Source of the DNA: Lysobacter stagni
GTDB taxonomy: Bacteria; Pseudomonadota; Gammaproteobacteria; Xanthomonadales; Xanthomonadaceae
Reading direction: 5' to 3'
Assembly (NCBI RefSeq): GCF_030053425.1
Contig: NZ_JASGBI010000001.1
Span: 3,170,001 to 3,234,000 of the forward strand
DNA length: 64,000 nucleotides
Translations under genes and position numbers: made by a program
Shown here: piece by piece, positions 42,520-51,253 of the stretch
Position numbering within the stretch: the first letter of the stretch is position 1
Layout of the letters: the number at the start of each line of letters is the position of its first letter
The notes under the pieces: generated by a model
Told to the model about the DNA's origin: nothing
Seen by the model: the letters and a program-made list of their open reading frames with translations, nothing else
Databases searched by the model: none

Positions 42520-43323
42520 TCAGCCCTGGGTCGTACCGGCCGATGCCGAAGCGGTCTGGGTGACGACCTGGCCGTCGATGACCGGCAGGCGGTTGTTCAC
42601 CGGACGGTCTTCCATGCGGATGGTCTGCTCCTGGCCGTTGTAGCGGTAGGTGACGTCATAGCCGACCACCTTGTCGTCCTCGCCCAGCAGGATGCGGCTG
42701 CCCGGCTTGCTGTCGGTACGCATGGTGCCGGTGGTGCCGTCCGGGTTGCGGAAGGTCACGTTGTAGCCGACGACCTTGGTCGACTGCGACGTCGACGAAG
42801 CGGTGTGGCACTGGCGCTCGGTGCGGCTGGTGACCTTGCCGCCGACGTGGCGCTTGTCGATCTGGTTGCCGATGAAGCCGCCGGCGACGGCGCCGCCCAC
42901 GGTCGCGGCCTTCTTGCCGTTGCCGCCACCGACCTGGTTGCCCAGCAGGCCCCCGATGACCGCGCCCGCGACCGTGCCGCCGACGTTGCCGTCGCGTTCC
43001 GGCGCGCGTTCCTGCACGACGACGTCCTCGCAGACTTCATGCGGGGTCGAGGTGGTGCTGGTCTCGCGGATCGCGTCCGAACCGAGGACCGTGGCGTACT
43101 GCTTTTCCTTCTCGGAGATCGCCTTGACGTTGGTCACGTCGGCGTATTCCACGTTGCCCGAGGCGATCGCACCGTCGGCAGCGACGTCCTGGCCCTGTGC
43201 GGCCGGGTCGGACGAAAGTGCCGTCTGGGCATTGTCATGGCCGCGGAAACTGTTGAAGGCGGCAACTGCAACGCCGCCAACGAGAAGCGAGGCCAGAGCA
43301 ACGGCGAGGATGTTCTTGTTCAT
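42520..43323 (-). CDS. Glycine-zipper 2TM-domain envelope protein
   Basis: 267 aa. The N-terminal hydrophobic segment (ILAVALASLLVGGVAVAAF) is a signal or anchor. The centre holds the Rick17kDa/glycine-zipper repeats GGTVAGAVIGGLLGNQVGGGNGKKAATVGGAVAGGFIGNQID in its key positions (about residues 120-165). Two similar C-terminal beta segments follow (VVGYNVTFRNPDGTTGTMRTD and VVGYDVTYRYNGQEQTIRM), a short internal duplication. Such proteins sit in the envelope; some relatives are outer-membrane lipoproteins, but no lipobox is visible here. Confidence 0.82.
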   Translation of the reverse strand: MNKNILAVALASLLVGGVAVAAFNSFRGHDNAQTALSSDPAAQGQDVAADGAIASGNVEYADVTNVKAISEKEKQYATVLGSDAIRETSTTSTPHEVCEDVVVQERAPERDGNVGGTVAGAVIGGLLGNQVGGGNGKKAATVGGAVAGGFIGNQIDKRHVGGKVTSRTERQCHTASSTSQSTKVVGYNVTFRNPDGTTGTMRTDSKPGSRILLGEDDKVVGYDVTYRYNGQEQTIRMEDRPVNNRLPVIDGQVVTQTASASAGTTQG

Positions 43324-43486
43324 TGTGAGCCTCTGCAGCGGGACGATCCCGCGGTGGTTGGATGGTGCCATTCGACCACTGGAAAGCTGAACGGCTGCCG
43401 ATTTTTTAACATCAAGCTGTCGCGACTGTGAACTGGTTCAGGGGGCGTGTTAGCGTCAGTGAGACCGCCGTCAAACTGCATCTGCC

Positions 43487-43702
43487 ATGGCCAACCCACT
43501 CACCGCCCCCCTGCTCTCCTTCCTGGGCAAGCTGAGCTTCCCGCGCCTGTTCCTGGTGACGGCGGCGCTGTTCGCCCTGGACCTGGTCGTGCCCGACTTC
43601 ATCCCCTTTGCGGACGAACTGCTGCTGGGCCTGGGCACCCTGCTCCTGGCGGGCTGGCGCAAGCGCAAGGAACTCCCGGCTCCGCCGACCACGCCGCGCT
43701 GA
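43487..43702 (+). CDS. Small membrane protein (DUF6116-like)
   Basis: 71 aa. The hydrophobic middle forms one or two transmembrane helices (FPRLFLVTAALFALDLVVPDFIPFADELLLGLGTLLLAGW in essence) and ends in a basic tail WRKRKELP. The P-D-F-I-P-F-x-D-E-L-L-L-G pattern recalls small xanthomonad membrane proteins that I associate with DUF6116; I am not certain of the name. It is followed at once by tatD, suggesting one transcript. Confidence 0.6.
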   Translation: MANPLTAPLLSFLGKLSFPRLFLVTAALFALDLVVPDFIPFADELLLGLGTLLLAGWRKRKELPAPPTTPR

Positions 43703-43708
43703 GTGGAC

Positions 43709-44473
43709 ATGCTGGTCGACAGCCACTGCCACCTCGACGCCGCCGAATTCGACCCGGACCGCGACGACGTCATCGCACGTGCGCGCGCGGCAGGCGTGAC
43801 GCATCAGGTCGTGCCGGCCGTCGATGCCGCCGGCTGGCCGAAGTTGCGTGACATCTGTGCCGCCGGCGATGGCCTGCATCCGGCGTACGGGCTGCACCCG
43901 ATGTACCTGGATTCGCACCGCGACGAACACCTGTCGCAACTGCGCGGGTGGATCGAGAGCGAACGCCCCGTCGCGGTGGGCGAATGCGGACTGGACTATT
44001 TCGTCGAAGGGCTGGACCACGAACGCCAGCAGCACTTCTTCGAAGGACAGTTGCGGCTCGCGCGCGAATTCGATCTGCCCGTGATCGTGCATGCGCGTCG
44101 CGCGGTGGATGCGGTGATCGCATCGATCCGCCGCGTCGGCAGGCTGCGTGGCGTGGTGCACAGCTATTCCGGCAGCGAGGAACAGGCACGGCAACTGTGG
44201 CGCGAGGGTTTCCTGCTGGGCCTGGGCGGCCCGATCACCTACGACCGCGCGCAGCGACTGCGCCGTCTGGTGGCGACCATGCCACTGGAATACCTGCTGC
44301 TGGAGACCGATGCCCCGGATCAGCCCGATGCCGGCATCCGCGGCCAGCGCAACGAACCCGGTCGACTCACGGAAGTGCTGCGCACCGTCGCGCAGTTGCG
44401 CGACGAATCCGCCCAGCACATTGCGGCCACCACGACGGAGAACGCCCGCAGGCTGTTCGCCCTGTCTGCGTGA
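43709..44473 (+). CDS. tatD: TatD-family metal-dependent hydrolase/DNase
   Basis: 254 aa TIM-barrel. Metal ligands are HCH in LVDSHCHLD, a Glu in AVGECGLDYF, H in PVIVHARRA, H in GVVHSYSGS and an Asp in LLLETDAP. TatD proteins are Mg-dependent 3'-5' exonucleases linked to repair of oxidised DNA and RNA turnover. ATG 43709 begins the conserved LVDSHCHLD; a GTG two codons earlier directly follows the previous stop. The stop abuts the convergent tcdA stop. Confidence 0.92.
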   Translation: MLVDSHCHLDAAEFDPDRDDVIARARAAGVTHQVVPAVDAAGWPKLRDICAAGDGLHPAYGLHPMYLDSHRDEHLSQLRGWIESERPVAVGECGLDYFVEGLDHERQQHFFEGQLRLAREFDLPVIVHARRAVDAVIASIRRVGRLRGVVHSYSGSEEQARQLWREGFLLGLGGPITYDRAQRLRRLVATMPLEYLLLETDAPDQPDAGIRGQRNEPGRLTEVLRTVAQLRDESAQHIAATTTENARRLFALSA

Positions 44474-45292
44474 TCAGCCGGCCGCGGCCCGCGGCTTGCG
44501 CAGCAATTCCAGCGCGCGCCCCACCGCCGCGAACGCGAACGTGCCGGTGATGTGCGTGGCCGCCCCCAGGCCGGCACCGCAGTCCAGCTTCAACGCGGCA
44601 TCGCCGGATACCTGCGGGCGCAGGCCGCAGACGGTGCCGTCGGGCTGCGGGTACTTCACGTTCTCAAGCGAATAGATCGCCGAGATGCCGAAGTAGCGGT
44701 CGGTGTTCTTGGGGAAATTGAACTCGCTGCGCAGTTTCTTGCGCACCAGCGCGAGCATCGCGTCGTGTTCGGTCCGCGAGAGGTCGCGCACGCGCACCAG
44801 CGTGGGGTCCGTGCGCCCGCCCGCGGAGCCGACGACGATCAGCGGCAACTTGCGGCGCCGGCACCAGGCCGCCATGACCACCTTGGTGCGGAAGCTGTCG
44901 CAGGCATCGATGACCAGGTCGAAACCGCGGTCGAGCATTTCCTCCAGGTTCGTCGGCGTGACGAAACTGGGGATGGCCTCCACCGTGATCAGCGGATTGA
45001 TGGCGCGGCTGCGCTCGGCCATCGCCTCCACCTTCACGCGGCCGTACTGTCCGGCGAGCGCGGGCAACTGGCGGTTGGTGTTGGACACGCACAGGTCATC
45101 GGCGTCGATCAACGTGAGATGGCCCACGCCAGTGCGCGCAAGCGCCTCGGCCACCCACGAACCCACGCCGCCCATCCCGACCACGGCGACCCGGCAGGTC
45201 GAAAGTCGCGCGACGGTACCCGCGCCATACAGCCGGTCGACGCCGGCGAAGCGTTCCAGCCAGGCTGGGTCGAGGGAAACTGCGGTATCCAT
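44474..45292 (-). CDS. tcdA: tRNA threonylcarbamoyladenosine dehydratase (TcdA/CsdL)
   Basis: 272 aa E1-like enzyme that cyclises t6A to ct6A at tRNA position 37. The ATP site VVGMGGVGSWVAEALARTGVG lies near residue 37 and is followed by DADDLCVSNTNRQ. The central FDLVIDACDSFRTK and C-terminal NTDRYFGISAIYSLE match TcdA over ThiF or MoeB, and the ubiquitin-E1 Cys-x-x-Cys zinc pairs are absent. The start MDTAVSLDPAWLERF at 45292 gives the family length. Confidence 0.93.
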   Translation of the reverse strand: MDTAVSLDPAWLERFAGVDRLYGAGTVARLSTCRVAVVGMGGVGSWVAEALARTGVGHLTLIDADDLCVSNTNRQLPALAGQYGRVKVEAMAERSRAINPLITVEAIPSFVTPTNLEEMLDRGFDLVIDACDSFRTKVVMAAWCRRRKLPLIVVGSAGGRTDPTLVRVRDLSRTEHDAMLALVRKKLRSEFNFPKNTDRYFGISAIYSLENVKYPQPDGTVCGLRPQVSGDAALKLDCGAGLGAATHITGTFAFAAVGRALELLRKPRAAAG

Positions 45293-45377
45293 GGGGCGGC
45301 ATTGTATGCGCGCGGACGTGGCTTCCACCGCAAATGTGCGTGCTATCGTGCTGCGCATTCTTGAACGGAGGCCAGGC

Positions 45378-45812
45378 ATGAGCACCCCGCCCAGTGGTTC
45401 GCGCAGCAACGCCACGAAGTATCTGTTCCTGTTCCTGGTCGGCCTGGTGATCGGCGTGGTCGCCACCGTGATGGCGGTGCGCGCCATCCAGGCACGCAAG
45501 GACCACTTCCCCGAGAGCGTGATGCACGTGCAGCAGTGGCATCTGGGCCAGCTCAAGCGCAAGGTCGAACAGAACCGCTGCGCGGCGACGGACATCCTGC
45601 CCAACCTCAAGGCGCTGCGCACGATGGCGGACGATCTGGAGTCCGCCTTCCCCGACCTGGCCGACGACAAGCGTTTCGCCGATCACGCCAGCCATCTGCG
45701 CGCGCGCCTGGATTCGGCGCTGGCCAGCCCGCCACTCAATTGCGCCGGCGTCGGCACCACGAACAAGGACATCGGCGATGCCTGCAAGGCCTGTCATCAG
45801 GACTTCCGCTGA
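45378..45812 (+). CDS. Membrane-anchored cytochrome c'-like protein
   Basis: 144 aa. One N-terminal transmembrane helix (KYLFLFLVGLVIGVVATVMAV) precedes a four-helix-bundle-like region. The C-terminal heme motif C-K-A-C-H (DACKACHQDFR) ends the protein, the class II cytochrome c position in which CxxCH is near the C-terminus. Heme attachment in the periplasm and an electron-transfer or gas-binding role are inferred. It is divergent from tcdA; AACGGAGG is its ribosome site. Confidence 0.8.
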   Translation: MSTPPSGSRSNATKYLFLFLVGLVIGVVATVMAVRAIQARKDHFPESVMHVQQWHLGQLKRKVEQNRCAATDILPNLKALRTMADDLESAFPDLADDKRFADHASHLRARLDSALASPPLNCAGVGTTNKDIGDACKACHQDFR

Positions 45813-45955
45813 GCTTTCCGGCGCACTCCCGCGCAGGTGAACGCCACCGCAAGGCGCGTCAAGCGCGTTGATGGGCAGTTCACCTGGGCGCATCTAGCGT
45901 GGACGCACGGCGACGGGCAACCCCGTCGCCCACCTCTCCACCACAGGAGTCGCGC

Positions 45956-46450
45956 ATGAACATCCAGAACCTGCGTCTGCCTGGCATTGCCGCGGCGCTC
46001 ACGCTCGCGCTTGCCGGCTGCGCCACGTCGTCGCCCGGCTACAGCAGCGCGCCGTCCCCCAGCTACGGCGGAAGCAGCAGTTATGGCGGAACGCCCGCCA
46101 ACTGCTACGACTGCGGCACCGTGACCCGCATCGAGCAGGTTGCCACGGGCAGCAGCGCGCCCAGTGCGACAGGCGCCATCCTCGGCGGCATCGTCGGCGC
46201 CGTCGCCGGCCACGAGATCTCGGCACACACCGGCGGCAGCAAGGGCAACCAGAACGTCGCCGCGGCCGCGGGTGCGGTCGGCGGCGCGGTGGCTGGCAAT
46301 GCCATCCAGAAGAACACCAACAGCGCGGCCTTCAACGTCTATGTGCGCATGAACGACGGCCGCACCACCGTGGTGACCCAGAAGGACCTGGATGGCATCC
46401 GCGAGGGTACCTACGTGCGCGTCTACAACGGGCGGGCCTGGGCCCAGTAG
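45956..46450 (+). CDS. Glycine-zipper outer-membrane lipoprotein (SlyB/Pcp-like)
   Basis: 164 aa. A lipoprotein signal with lipobox LALAGC (Cys at about residue 21), a Ser/Tyr/Gly-rich linker, then the glycine-zipper AILGGIVGAVAGHEIS and AAGAVGGAVAGNAIQKN (about 72-120). The C-terminal domain ends with NVYVRMNDGRTTVVTQKDLDGIREGTYVRVY. This is the SlyB/17-kDa antigen pattern. AGGAG precedes ATG 45956 and a terminator follows the stop, so it is a single-gene unit. Confidence 0.88.
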   Translation: MNIQNLRLPGIAAALTLALAGCATSSPGYSSAPSPSYGGSSSYGGTPANCYDCGTVTRIEQVATGSSAPSATGAILGGIVGAVAGHEISAHTGGSKGNQNVAAAAGAVGGAVAGNAIQKNTNSAAFNVYVRMNDGRTTVVTQKDLDGIREGTYVRVYNGRAWAQ

Positions 46451-46476
46451 CTTTCAGCGCCGGCACTCGATGTTTC

Positions 46477-46506
46477 CGACGGCCCGCTCACGCGGGCCGT
46501 CGTTTT
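46477..46506 (+). terminator. Intrinsic terminator after the SlyB-like lipoprotein gene
   Basis: CGACGGCCCGC (46477-46487), TCAC loop, GCGGGCCGTCG (46492-46502), then TTTT. A perfect 11-bp stem with U-run, 26 bp after the stop. Confidence 0.88.
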
Positions 46507-46625
46507 CTGGGCCGCACCCACGGCCTTTGCGCACCGCAGCATGACGCCGCGCTCACCCGGCCCCGCGCTAAATGTCGGACCACGCGCCATCCAGGAATCG
46601 CCCCCGGGCGTCTGAAGGACCAGAG

Positions 46626-47735
46626 ATGAAGAACCCCGTCGTGCATGCCCTCGCCACCGGCGCCGTGCTGGTCGGCGCCATCGCCGCAACGAACGCGGCA
46701 CTTCCCGACGCCACGACGAATCCGCTGCGCGTCAGCATGGTCGCCCTTCCGGGCAACGGCAGCGGCTTCCTCGGTGCGGTCGAGGTCACCGTGACCAACA
46801 CCAGCCGCCACACCGTGCGGCTGCCGCAATGGCAACTGCCATCGGAATCTCCCGAGGCCCGCCAGTTCACCGTCGCTCGCGATGGCGAACCCGTGCCGTA
46901 CGAAGGGCCGCTGATCAAGCGCGGGCTGCCGCAGGCATCCGACTTCGCGATCCTGCGTCCCGGCGAAACCCGACGCGCGGTGGTCGACCTCACCGCGACC
47001 TACGACCTGGCGCGCAGCGGCGACTACCTGGTCACTTTCAACATGCCGCTGCAGCATGCGTCGCTGTCGAACGGCCGCATGCTGCGCCAGGGCAATGGTC
47101 TGCCGATGACGGCACGCAGCGAGACACTGCGCCTGTGGGTGGACGGGAACGATCAGCTCGGCGCGCAACGCACCGAAGCCGTGAACGCGAAGAAGCCCGG
47201 CGCCGGCGGAACCGTGGTCAACGGCGTGACGTACAAGAGTTGCAGCACGACCCAGATCGACACGCTGGGAAGTGCGATCTCGTCTGCGCGTGGCTATTCG
47301 GAGAATGGCAAGGGGTATCTCAACGCAGGTACGGTGGGCGCTCGCTACAGCACCTGGTTCGGCGCCTACACGTCACAGCGATACACGACCGCGCGCCAGC
47401 ATTTCGCCGCCATCGACACGGCCATGGACCAGGGCAACGGCGAGGTCACCATCAACTGCGGTTGCAACCAGAGCTACTACGCCTACGTCTACCCGACGCG
47501 GCCCTACGAGATCTTCGTCTGCCGCGCCTTCTGGAACGCGCCGCTCACCGGCACCGACTCGAAGGCCGGCACCCTGATCCATGAGATGAGCCACTTCAAC
47601 GCGGTCGCCGGTACCGACGACGTCGTATACGGCCAGACCGGTGCGCGGAACCTGGCGGCGACGAATCCCGCAGCGGCGCTCGACAACGCGGACAACCACG
47701 AGTACTTCGCCGAGAACACACCGGCGCAGAACTGA
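46626..47735 (+). CDS. Secreted M35-family (deuterolysin/peptidyl-Lys) metalloendopeptidase
   Basis: 369 aa. A signal peptide (MKNPVVHALATGAVLVGAIAATNA) leads to a propeptide-like beta-rich domain (residues about 25-190, LRVSMVALPGNGSGFLGAVEVTVTN). The catalytic domain has zinc ligands His319, His323 in HEMSH and an Asp in the aspzincin GTDD motif (329-332). Conserved Cys residues sit in YKSCSTTQ, INCGCNQ and FVCRAFW. Relatives cleave before lysine and help predatory bacteria degrade protein. A bidirectional terminator follows. ATG 46626 has a GACCAGAG purine stretch upstream. Confidence 0.9.
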   Translation: MKNPVVHALATGAVLVGAIAATNAALPDATTNPLRVSMVALPGNGSGFLGAVEVTVTNTSRHTVRLPQWQLPSESPEARQFTVARDGEPVPYEGPLIKRGLPQASDFAILRPGETRRAVVDLTATYDLARSGDYLVTFNMPLQHASLSNGRMLRQGNGLPMTARSETLRLWVDGNDQLGAQRTEAVNAKKPGAGGTVVNGVTYKSCSTTQIDTLGSAISSARGYSENGKGYLNAGTVGARYSTWFGAYTSQRYTTARQHFAAIDTAMDQGNGEVTINCGCNQSYYAYVYPTRPYEIFVCRAFWNAPLTGTDSKAGTLIHEMSHFNAVAGTDDVVYGQTGARNLAATNPAAALDNADNHEYFAENTPAQN

Positions 47736-47750
47736 CCGGCGGCACAAAAA

Positions 47751-47776
47751 GAAAGCCCGGCATTCGCCGGGCTTTC
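47751..47776. terminator. Bidirectional terminator between the M35 protease and cold-shock genes
   Basis: GAAAGCCCGGC (47751-47761), ATTC loop, GCCGGGCTTTC (47766-47776). An A-run on the left (CAAAAAG) gives a U-run for the minus-strand cold-shock gene. It serves both convergent genes. Confidence 0.88.
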
Positions 47777-47818
47777 ACAAGCACATCGCGCGGTTCGCGC
47801 GATCGCCTCGAGCAGCAA

Positions 47819-48028
47819 TCAAAGCGGCTGGACGGCGTCGGCCTGCAGACCCTTCTGACCCTGGACGACCGTGAAGGAAACCTTCTGGCCTTCCTTCAGG
47901 CTCTTGAAGCCCTGGGTCTGGATCGCGCGGAAATGCACGAACACGTCTTCGCCGTTTTCACGGCTGATAAAGCCGAAGCCCTTCGCATCGTTGAACCACT
48001 TGACGGTACCGGTTTCACGGTTCGACAT
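47819..48028 (-). CDS. cspA: CspA-family cold-shock protein
   Basis: 69 aa OB-fold RNA chaperone. RNP1 is KGFGFISR and RNP2 is DVFVHFRAI; the start [14 protein letters not shown] is canonical. It binds single-stranded RNA and DNA and melts structure. The ATG at 48028 has AAGGAGT upstream. The 216 bp between this start and the divergent DUF456 gene probably hold its promoter and 5' leader; I saw no definite cold-box. The longer frame to 48238 is not conserved. Confidence 0.96.
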   Translation of the reverse strand: MSNRETGTVKWFNDAKGFGFISRENGEDVFVHFRAIQTQGFKSLKEGQKVSFTVVQGQKGLQADAVQPL

Positions 48029-48244
48029 TGTTGACTTACTCCTTGGAACGTTGCTGGTTGAAAACGCGACGGTCGCGTGCTGGTTGCAAGGAGGAAGCGA
48101 GGTGCAACGATGTAGCGGATCGATGATCAACCGCATCGGGCCACGATTCACGGTGACCCTGGCAAACACAGCGCCCGCACGGTACCCCGCGCTGGGTGAA
48201 AATGCAATCGGGGCAAAGTGCCCGTCGGAAGGGGGCAAGAACGC

Positions 48245-48730
48245 ATGGATTTACAGGCGCTTTACTACGTCCTGGCGGGCATCCTGATCCTCGTCGGCAT
48301 CGCCGGCACGGTGCTCCCCGCCCTGCCCGGACTCCCCCTGGTTTTCATCGGCATGCTGCTGGCCGCCTGGGCCGGCGACTTCCAGCGGGTGGGCTGGATA
48401 CCACTGGTCGTACTGGGCCTTCTGACCGTGCTCTCGCTGGGCATCGACCTGCTGGCGACGTCGCTCGGCGCCAAGCGCGTCGGCGCCAGCCGGCTGGCAG
48501 TCACCGGCGCACTGCTGGGTACCCTGGCCGGCCTGTTCTTCGGACTGGTCGGGCTGTTCGTCGGCCCCTTCGTGGGTGCGCTGGTGGGCGAACTCATCCA
48601 CGGACGCGAAGTGCGACGTGCCGCCACGGTCGGCTTCGGTACCTGGCTCGGCATCGCGCTCGGCGTGGTGCTCAAGATCGGGCTCGCGTTCGCGATGCTC
48701 GGACTGTTCGCGTTCGCCTGGTGGTTCTGA
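48245..48730 (+). CDS. DUF456-family membrane protein
   Basis: 161 aa, mostly hydrophobic. It has DUF456 hallmarks: [33 protein letters not shown] at the start, a central [22 protein letters not shown], and glycine-rich [29 protein letters not shown]. Function is unknown; it is an inner-membrane protein with about five helices. GGAAGGGGG precedes ATG 48245. Confidence 0.88.
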   Translation: MDLQALYYVLAGILILVGIAGTVLPALPGLPLVFIGMLLAAWAGDFQRVGWIPLVVLGLLTVLSLGIDLLATSLGAKRVGASRLAVTGALLGTLAGLFFGLVGLFVGPFVGALVGELIHGREVRRAATVGFGTWLGIALGVVLKIGLAFAMLGLFAFAWWF

Positions 48731-48807
48731 CCGCCGCGAAGTTCATCAACGACCCGGCGCACCGGTGTCAAACTGCGCCCCCTGCGTTCGCCCCCCACGA
48801 GTCACGC

Positions 48808-49989
48808 ATGCCATCACCCGCCCCGCTGCATCCGCACATCCGCCTGAAGCAGGAAATCCTGCTGGTCGCCCTGCTCTCGACGCCGGCCATGGCGTCCGCC
48901 CAGGTGCCGGCCAAACCCGCCACGCCGGAAGCGTGCGTGTCGATCACCGCCGATGCCGATCGCCTCGCCTGCTACGACGCGGCGCTGGGTCGGAACGCAC
49001 GCGACACGCGCGGCGCGGACATCGCGGCGAAGGAAGCCAAGGCCATCCAGAAGAACCTGGAGCTGGCCGAACAGGTCGCCCCCGAGGCGACTCCGCCAGC
49101 GCCTTCGGCCGGCGGCGGCGGCGACGTGTACCCGCACGAAGACCCACTGCATACCGCGATCGCCAACGCGGGCAAGGGCTCCCTGCTCGACAGCCGCTGG
49201 GAACTGGCGAAGGACTCCAAGCTGGGCGTGTTCAATTTCCGCGCCTACAAGCCGATGTACCTGCTGCCCGCGTTCTGGAGCAGCACCCCCAACGAGACAC
49301 CGATCTCACCCAACCCGAACAACACGGTCGACGCACCGATACCGGTGGACGCGCTGGAGGCAAAGTTCCAGATCAGCTTCAAGACCAAGGCCTGGGAGAA
49401 CATCTTCGGCGACAACGGCGACCTGTGGATGGCCTACACGCAGAGCTCGCGCTGGCAGGTCTACAGCCCGGACACCTCGCGCCCGTTCCGCGAGACCAAC
49501 TACGAGCCGGAGGTGATGCTCACCTTCCGCACCAACTACCGCCTGGCCGGCTGGAACGGCCGCCTGCTCGGCATCGGCGTCAACCACCAGTCCAATGGCC
49601 GCGCGGACCCGCTCTCGCGCAGCTGGAACCGCGTGGTCGGCATGGTCGGGCTGGATCGCGACAACTGGGCGGTGGTCGTGCGTCCCTGGTGGCGCGTGAA
49701 CGAGAGCTCGAGCGACGACAACAACGCCGACATCGAGGATTACGTGGGTCGCGGCGATGCGACGGTCGTCTACACCTACGGCGGTCACCAGTTCTCGCTG
49801 ATGGGCCGGCATTCGCTGCGCGGCGGCGACCGCTCGCACGGCGCCGTGCAGCTCGACTGGGGCTTCCCGATCCACAACAGCCTGCGCGGCCACGTGCAGA
49901 TATTCGACGGCTACGGCGAGAGCCTGATCGACTACAACCACCGCGCGACCTACATCGGCCTGGGAATTTCGCTGCTGGAGTGGTACTGA
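48808..49989 (+). CDS. pldA: Outer-membrane phospholipase A
   Basis: 393 aa. A signal peptide lies at about 15-32. A Cys-containing N-terminal segment (ACVSITADADRLACYDAALG), often seen in xanthomonad PldA, and a linker are followed by the beta-barrel from about 125. The catalytic signature is H260-Q-S262-N-G (NHQSNGRADPLSRSWNR), and the protein ends in an aromatic-terminated strand (LGISLLEWY) typical of Omp assembly. It hydrolyses misplaced outer-leaflet phospholipids when dimerised with Ca. Confidence 0.93.
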   Translation: MPSPAPLHPHIRLKQEILLVALLSTPAMASAQVPAKPATPEACVSITADADRLACYDAALGRNARDTRGADIAAKEAKAIQKNLELAEQVAPEATPPAPSAGGGGDVYPHEDPLHTAIANAGKGSLLDSRWELAKDSKLGVFNFRAYKPMYLLPAFWSSTPNETPISPNPNNTVDAPIPVDALEAKFQISFKTKAWENIFGDNGDLWMAYTQSSRWQVYSPDTSRPFRETNYEPEVMLTFRTNYRLAGWNGRLLGIGVNHQSNGRADPLSRSWNRVVGMVGLDRDNWAVVVRPWWRVNESSSDDNNADIEDYVGRGDATVVYTYGGHQFSLMGRHSLRGGDRSHGAVQLDWGFPIHNSLRGHVQIFDGYGESLIDYNHRATYIGLGISLLEWY

Positions 49990-50026
49990 TCCCCCGGTAT
50001 CCTCGACCCGGCCCATCAACGACAGG

Positions 50027-51151
50027 ATGTCCATGACCCCGCCCCTCGACCGCCCCCGCCGCTCGTTCTTCGCCTATTCGGCCGCGCTGCTGGGAACGCT
50101 CAGCCTGTTCGCGGTGCTGTGCTTCCACTTCCCGGAACTGCTGACCAGCAAGGAGTTCCGCACCGTCTACAGTGAAGTGTTCGCGCGGCACCTGCTGCTC
50201 GTGGGACTGGTGGCCGCATTCTGCATGGGCACCGTGGCGATCCTGCGCGACCGCAATCGCCGGGTGGCACTGCTGGGCGTGGGCAGCGCCACGATGGCGG
50301 TGCTGCTGGGCGGCACCAACGTGCAGTTCGATGCCATCGGGCGGACGCCTTATTCGCTCGGCCTGGACTGGTTCGTCATTTCGCTGTTCTTCTCGGCGCT
50401 GGTGTTCGTGCCGCTGGAACGTTACCTCGGACAGCGCGCTGTCTCGCCGCTGCGTCCGGGCTGGCGCACCGACGTGACGTATTTCTTCCTGAGCCACGTG
50501 CTCGTGCAGTTCATCCTCATCCTGGTGACCGCATCGACGTCGACCGTGGCCACGCTGGCCGCGTTCCCTTCGCTGAAGGCGCTGATCCAGTCGATGCCGG
50601 TGTGGGCGCAGTTCCTGATCGCCGTGTTCGTCGCCGACCTGGCGCAGGCGCTGCTGCATCGTGCGTACCACAACACGCCGTGGCTCTGGCGCTTCCACGC
50701 CGTGCACCACTCCAGCCGCGAGATGGACTGGCTGGCCGGTTCGCGCATCCACATGGTGGAGATCGTGCTCACGCGCAGTGCGGTGATGCTGCCGTTGCTG
50801 GTGCTGGGCTTCTCGGCTTCGGCGGTGAACGCGTACGTGATCCTGGTCGGCCTGCAGGCCGTGCTGGCCCATGCCAACCTCGGCATCCGCTTCGGGTGGC
50901 TGGAATACGTGCTGGTGCTGCCGCGCTACCACCACTGGCACCACGCCCGGCACCGCGACTACATCGACGTGAACTACGCCATCCACCTGCCGCTCGTGGA
51001 CATGCTGATGGGCACCTTCAAGTTGCCGCCGGAGCCGGCATGGCCGGAGGAGTACGGCGTGATGAAACTGGAAACGGTGCCGCGCGGCATCCTGCGCCAG
51101 CACGTGATGCCCTTTCTCTCGCGCAAGACCTGGGACGACCACGTCGCCTGA
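50027..51151 (+). CDS. Sterol desaturase/fatty-acid hydroxylase superfamily membrane enzyme
   Basis: 374 aa, several transmembrane helices. The di-iron histidine clusters are HRAYH (near 210), HAVHH (near 225) and HHWHHARH (near 305), matching the superfamily pattern H-x3-H, H-x2-H-H, H-x2-H-H plus an extra His. Such enzymes hydroxylate or desaturate lipids using O2. The substrate is unknown; no sterol genes are nearby. ATG 50033, two codons later, is an alternative start. Confidence 0.88.
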   Translation: MSMTPPLDRPRRSFFAYSAALLGTLSLFAVLCFHFPELLTSKEFRTVYSEVFARHLLLVGLVAAFCMGTVAILRDRNRRVALLGVGSATMAVLLGGTNVQFDAIGRTPYSLGLDWFVISLFFSALVFVPLERYLGQRAVSPLRPGWRTDVTYFFLSHVLVQFILILVTASTSTVATLAAFPSLKALIQSMPVWAQFLIAVFVADLAQALLHRAYHNTPWLWRFHAVHHSSREMDWLAGSRIHMVEIVLTRSAVMLPLLVLGFSASAVNAYVILVGLQAVLAHANLGIRFGWLEYVLVLPRYHHWHHARHRDYIDVNYAIHLPLVDMLMGTFKLPPEPAWPEEYGVMKLETVPRGILRQHVMPFLSRKTWDDHVA

Positions 51152-51253
51152 GTTCCTGCGACCGGCCGTGCCGCCGGTCGCAGCCGGTGCGATGCCTCTG
51201 GGCGATCATGTCTCCCGTTGGTTCCGGGAGATCGCATGCAGGGAGACGCCGTG

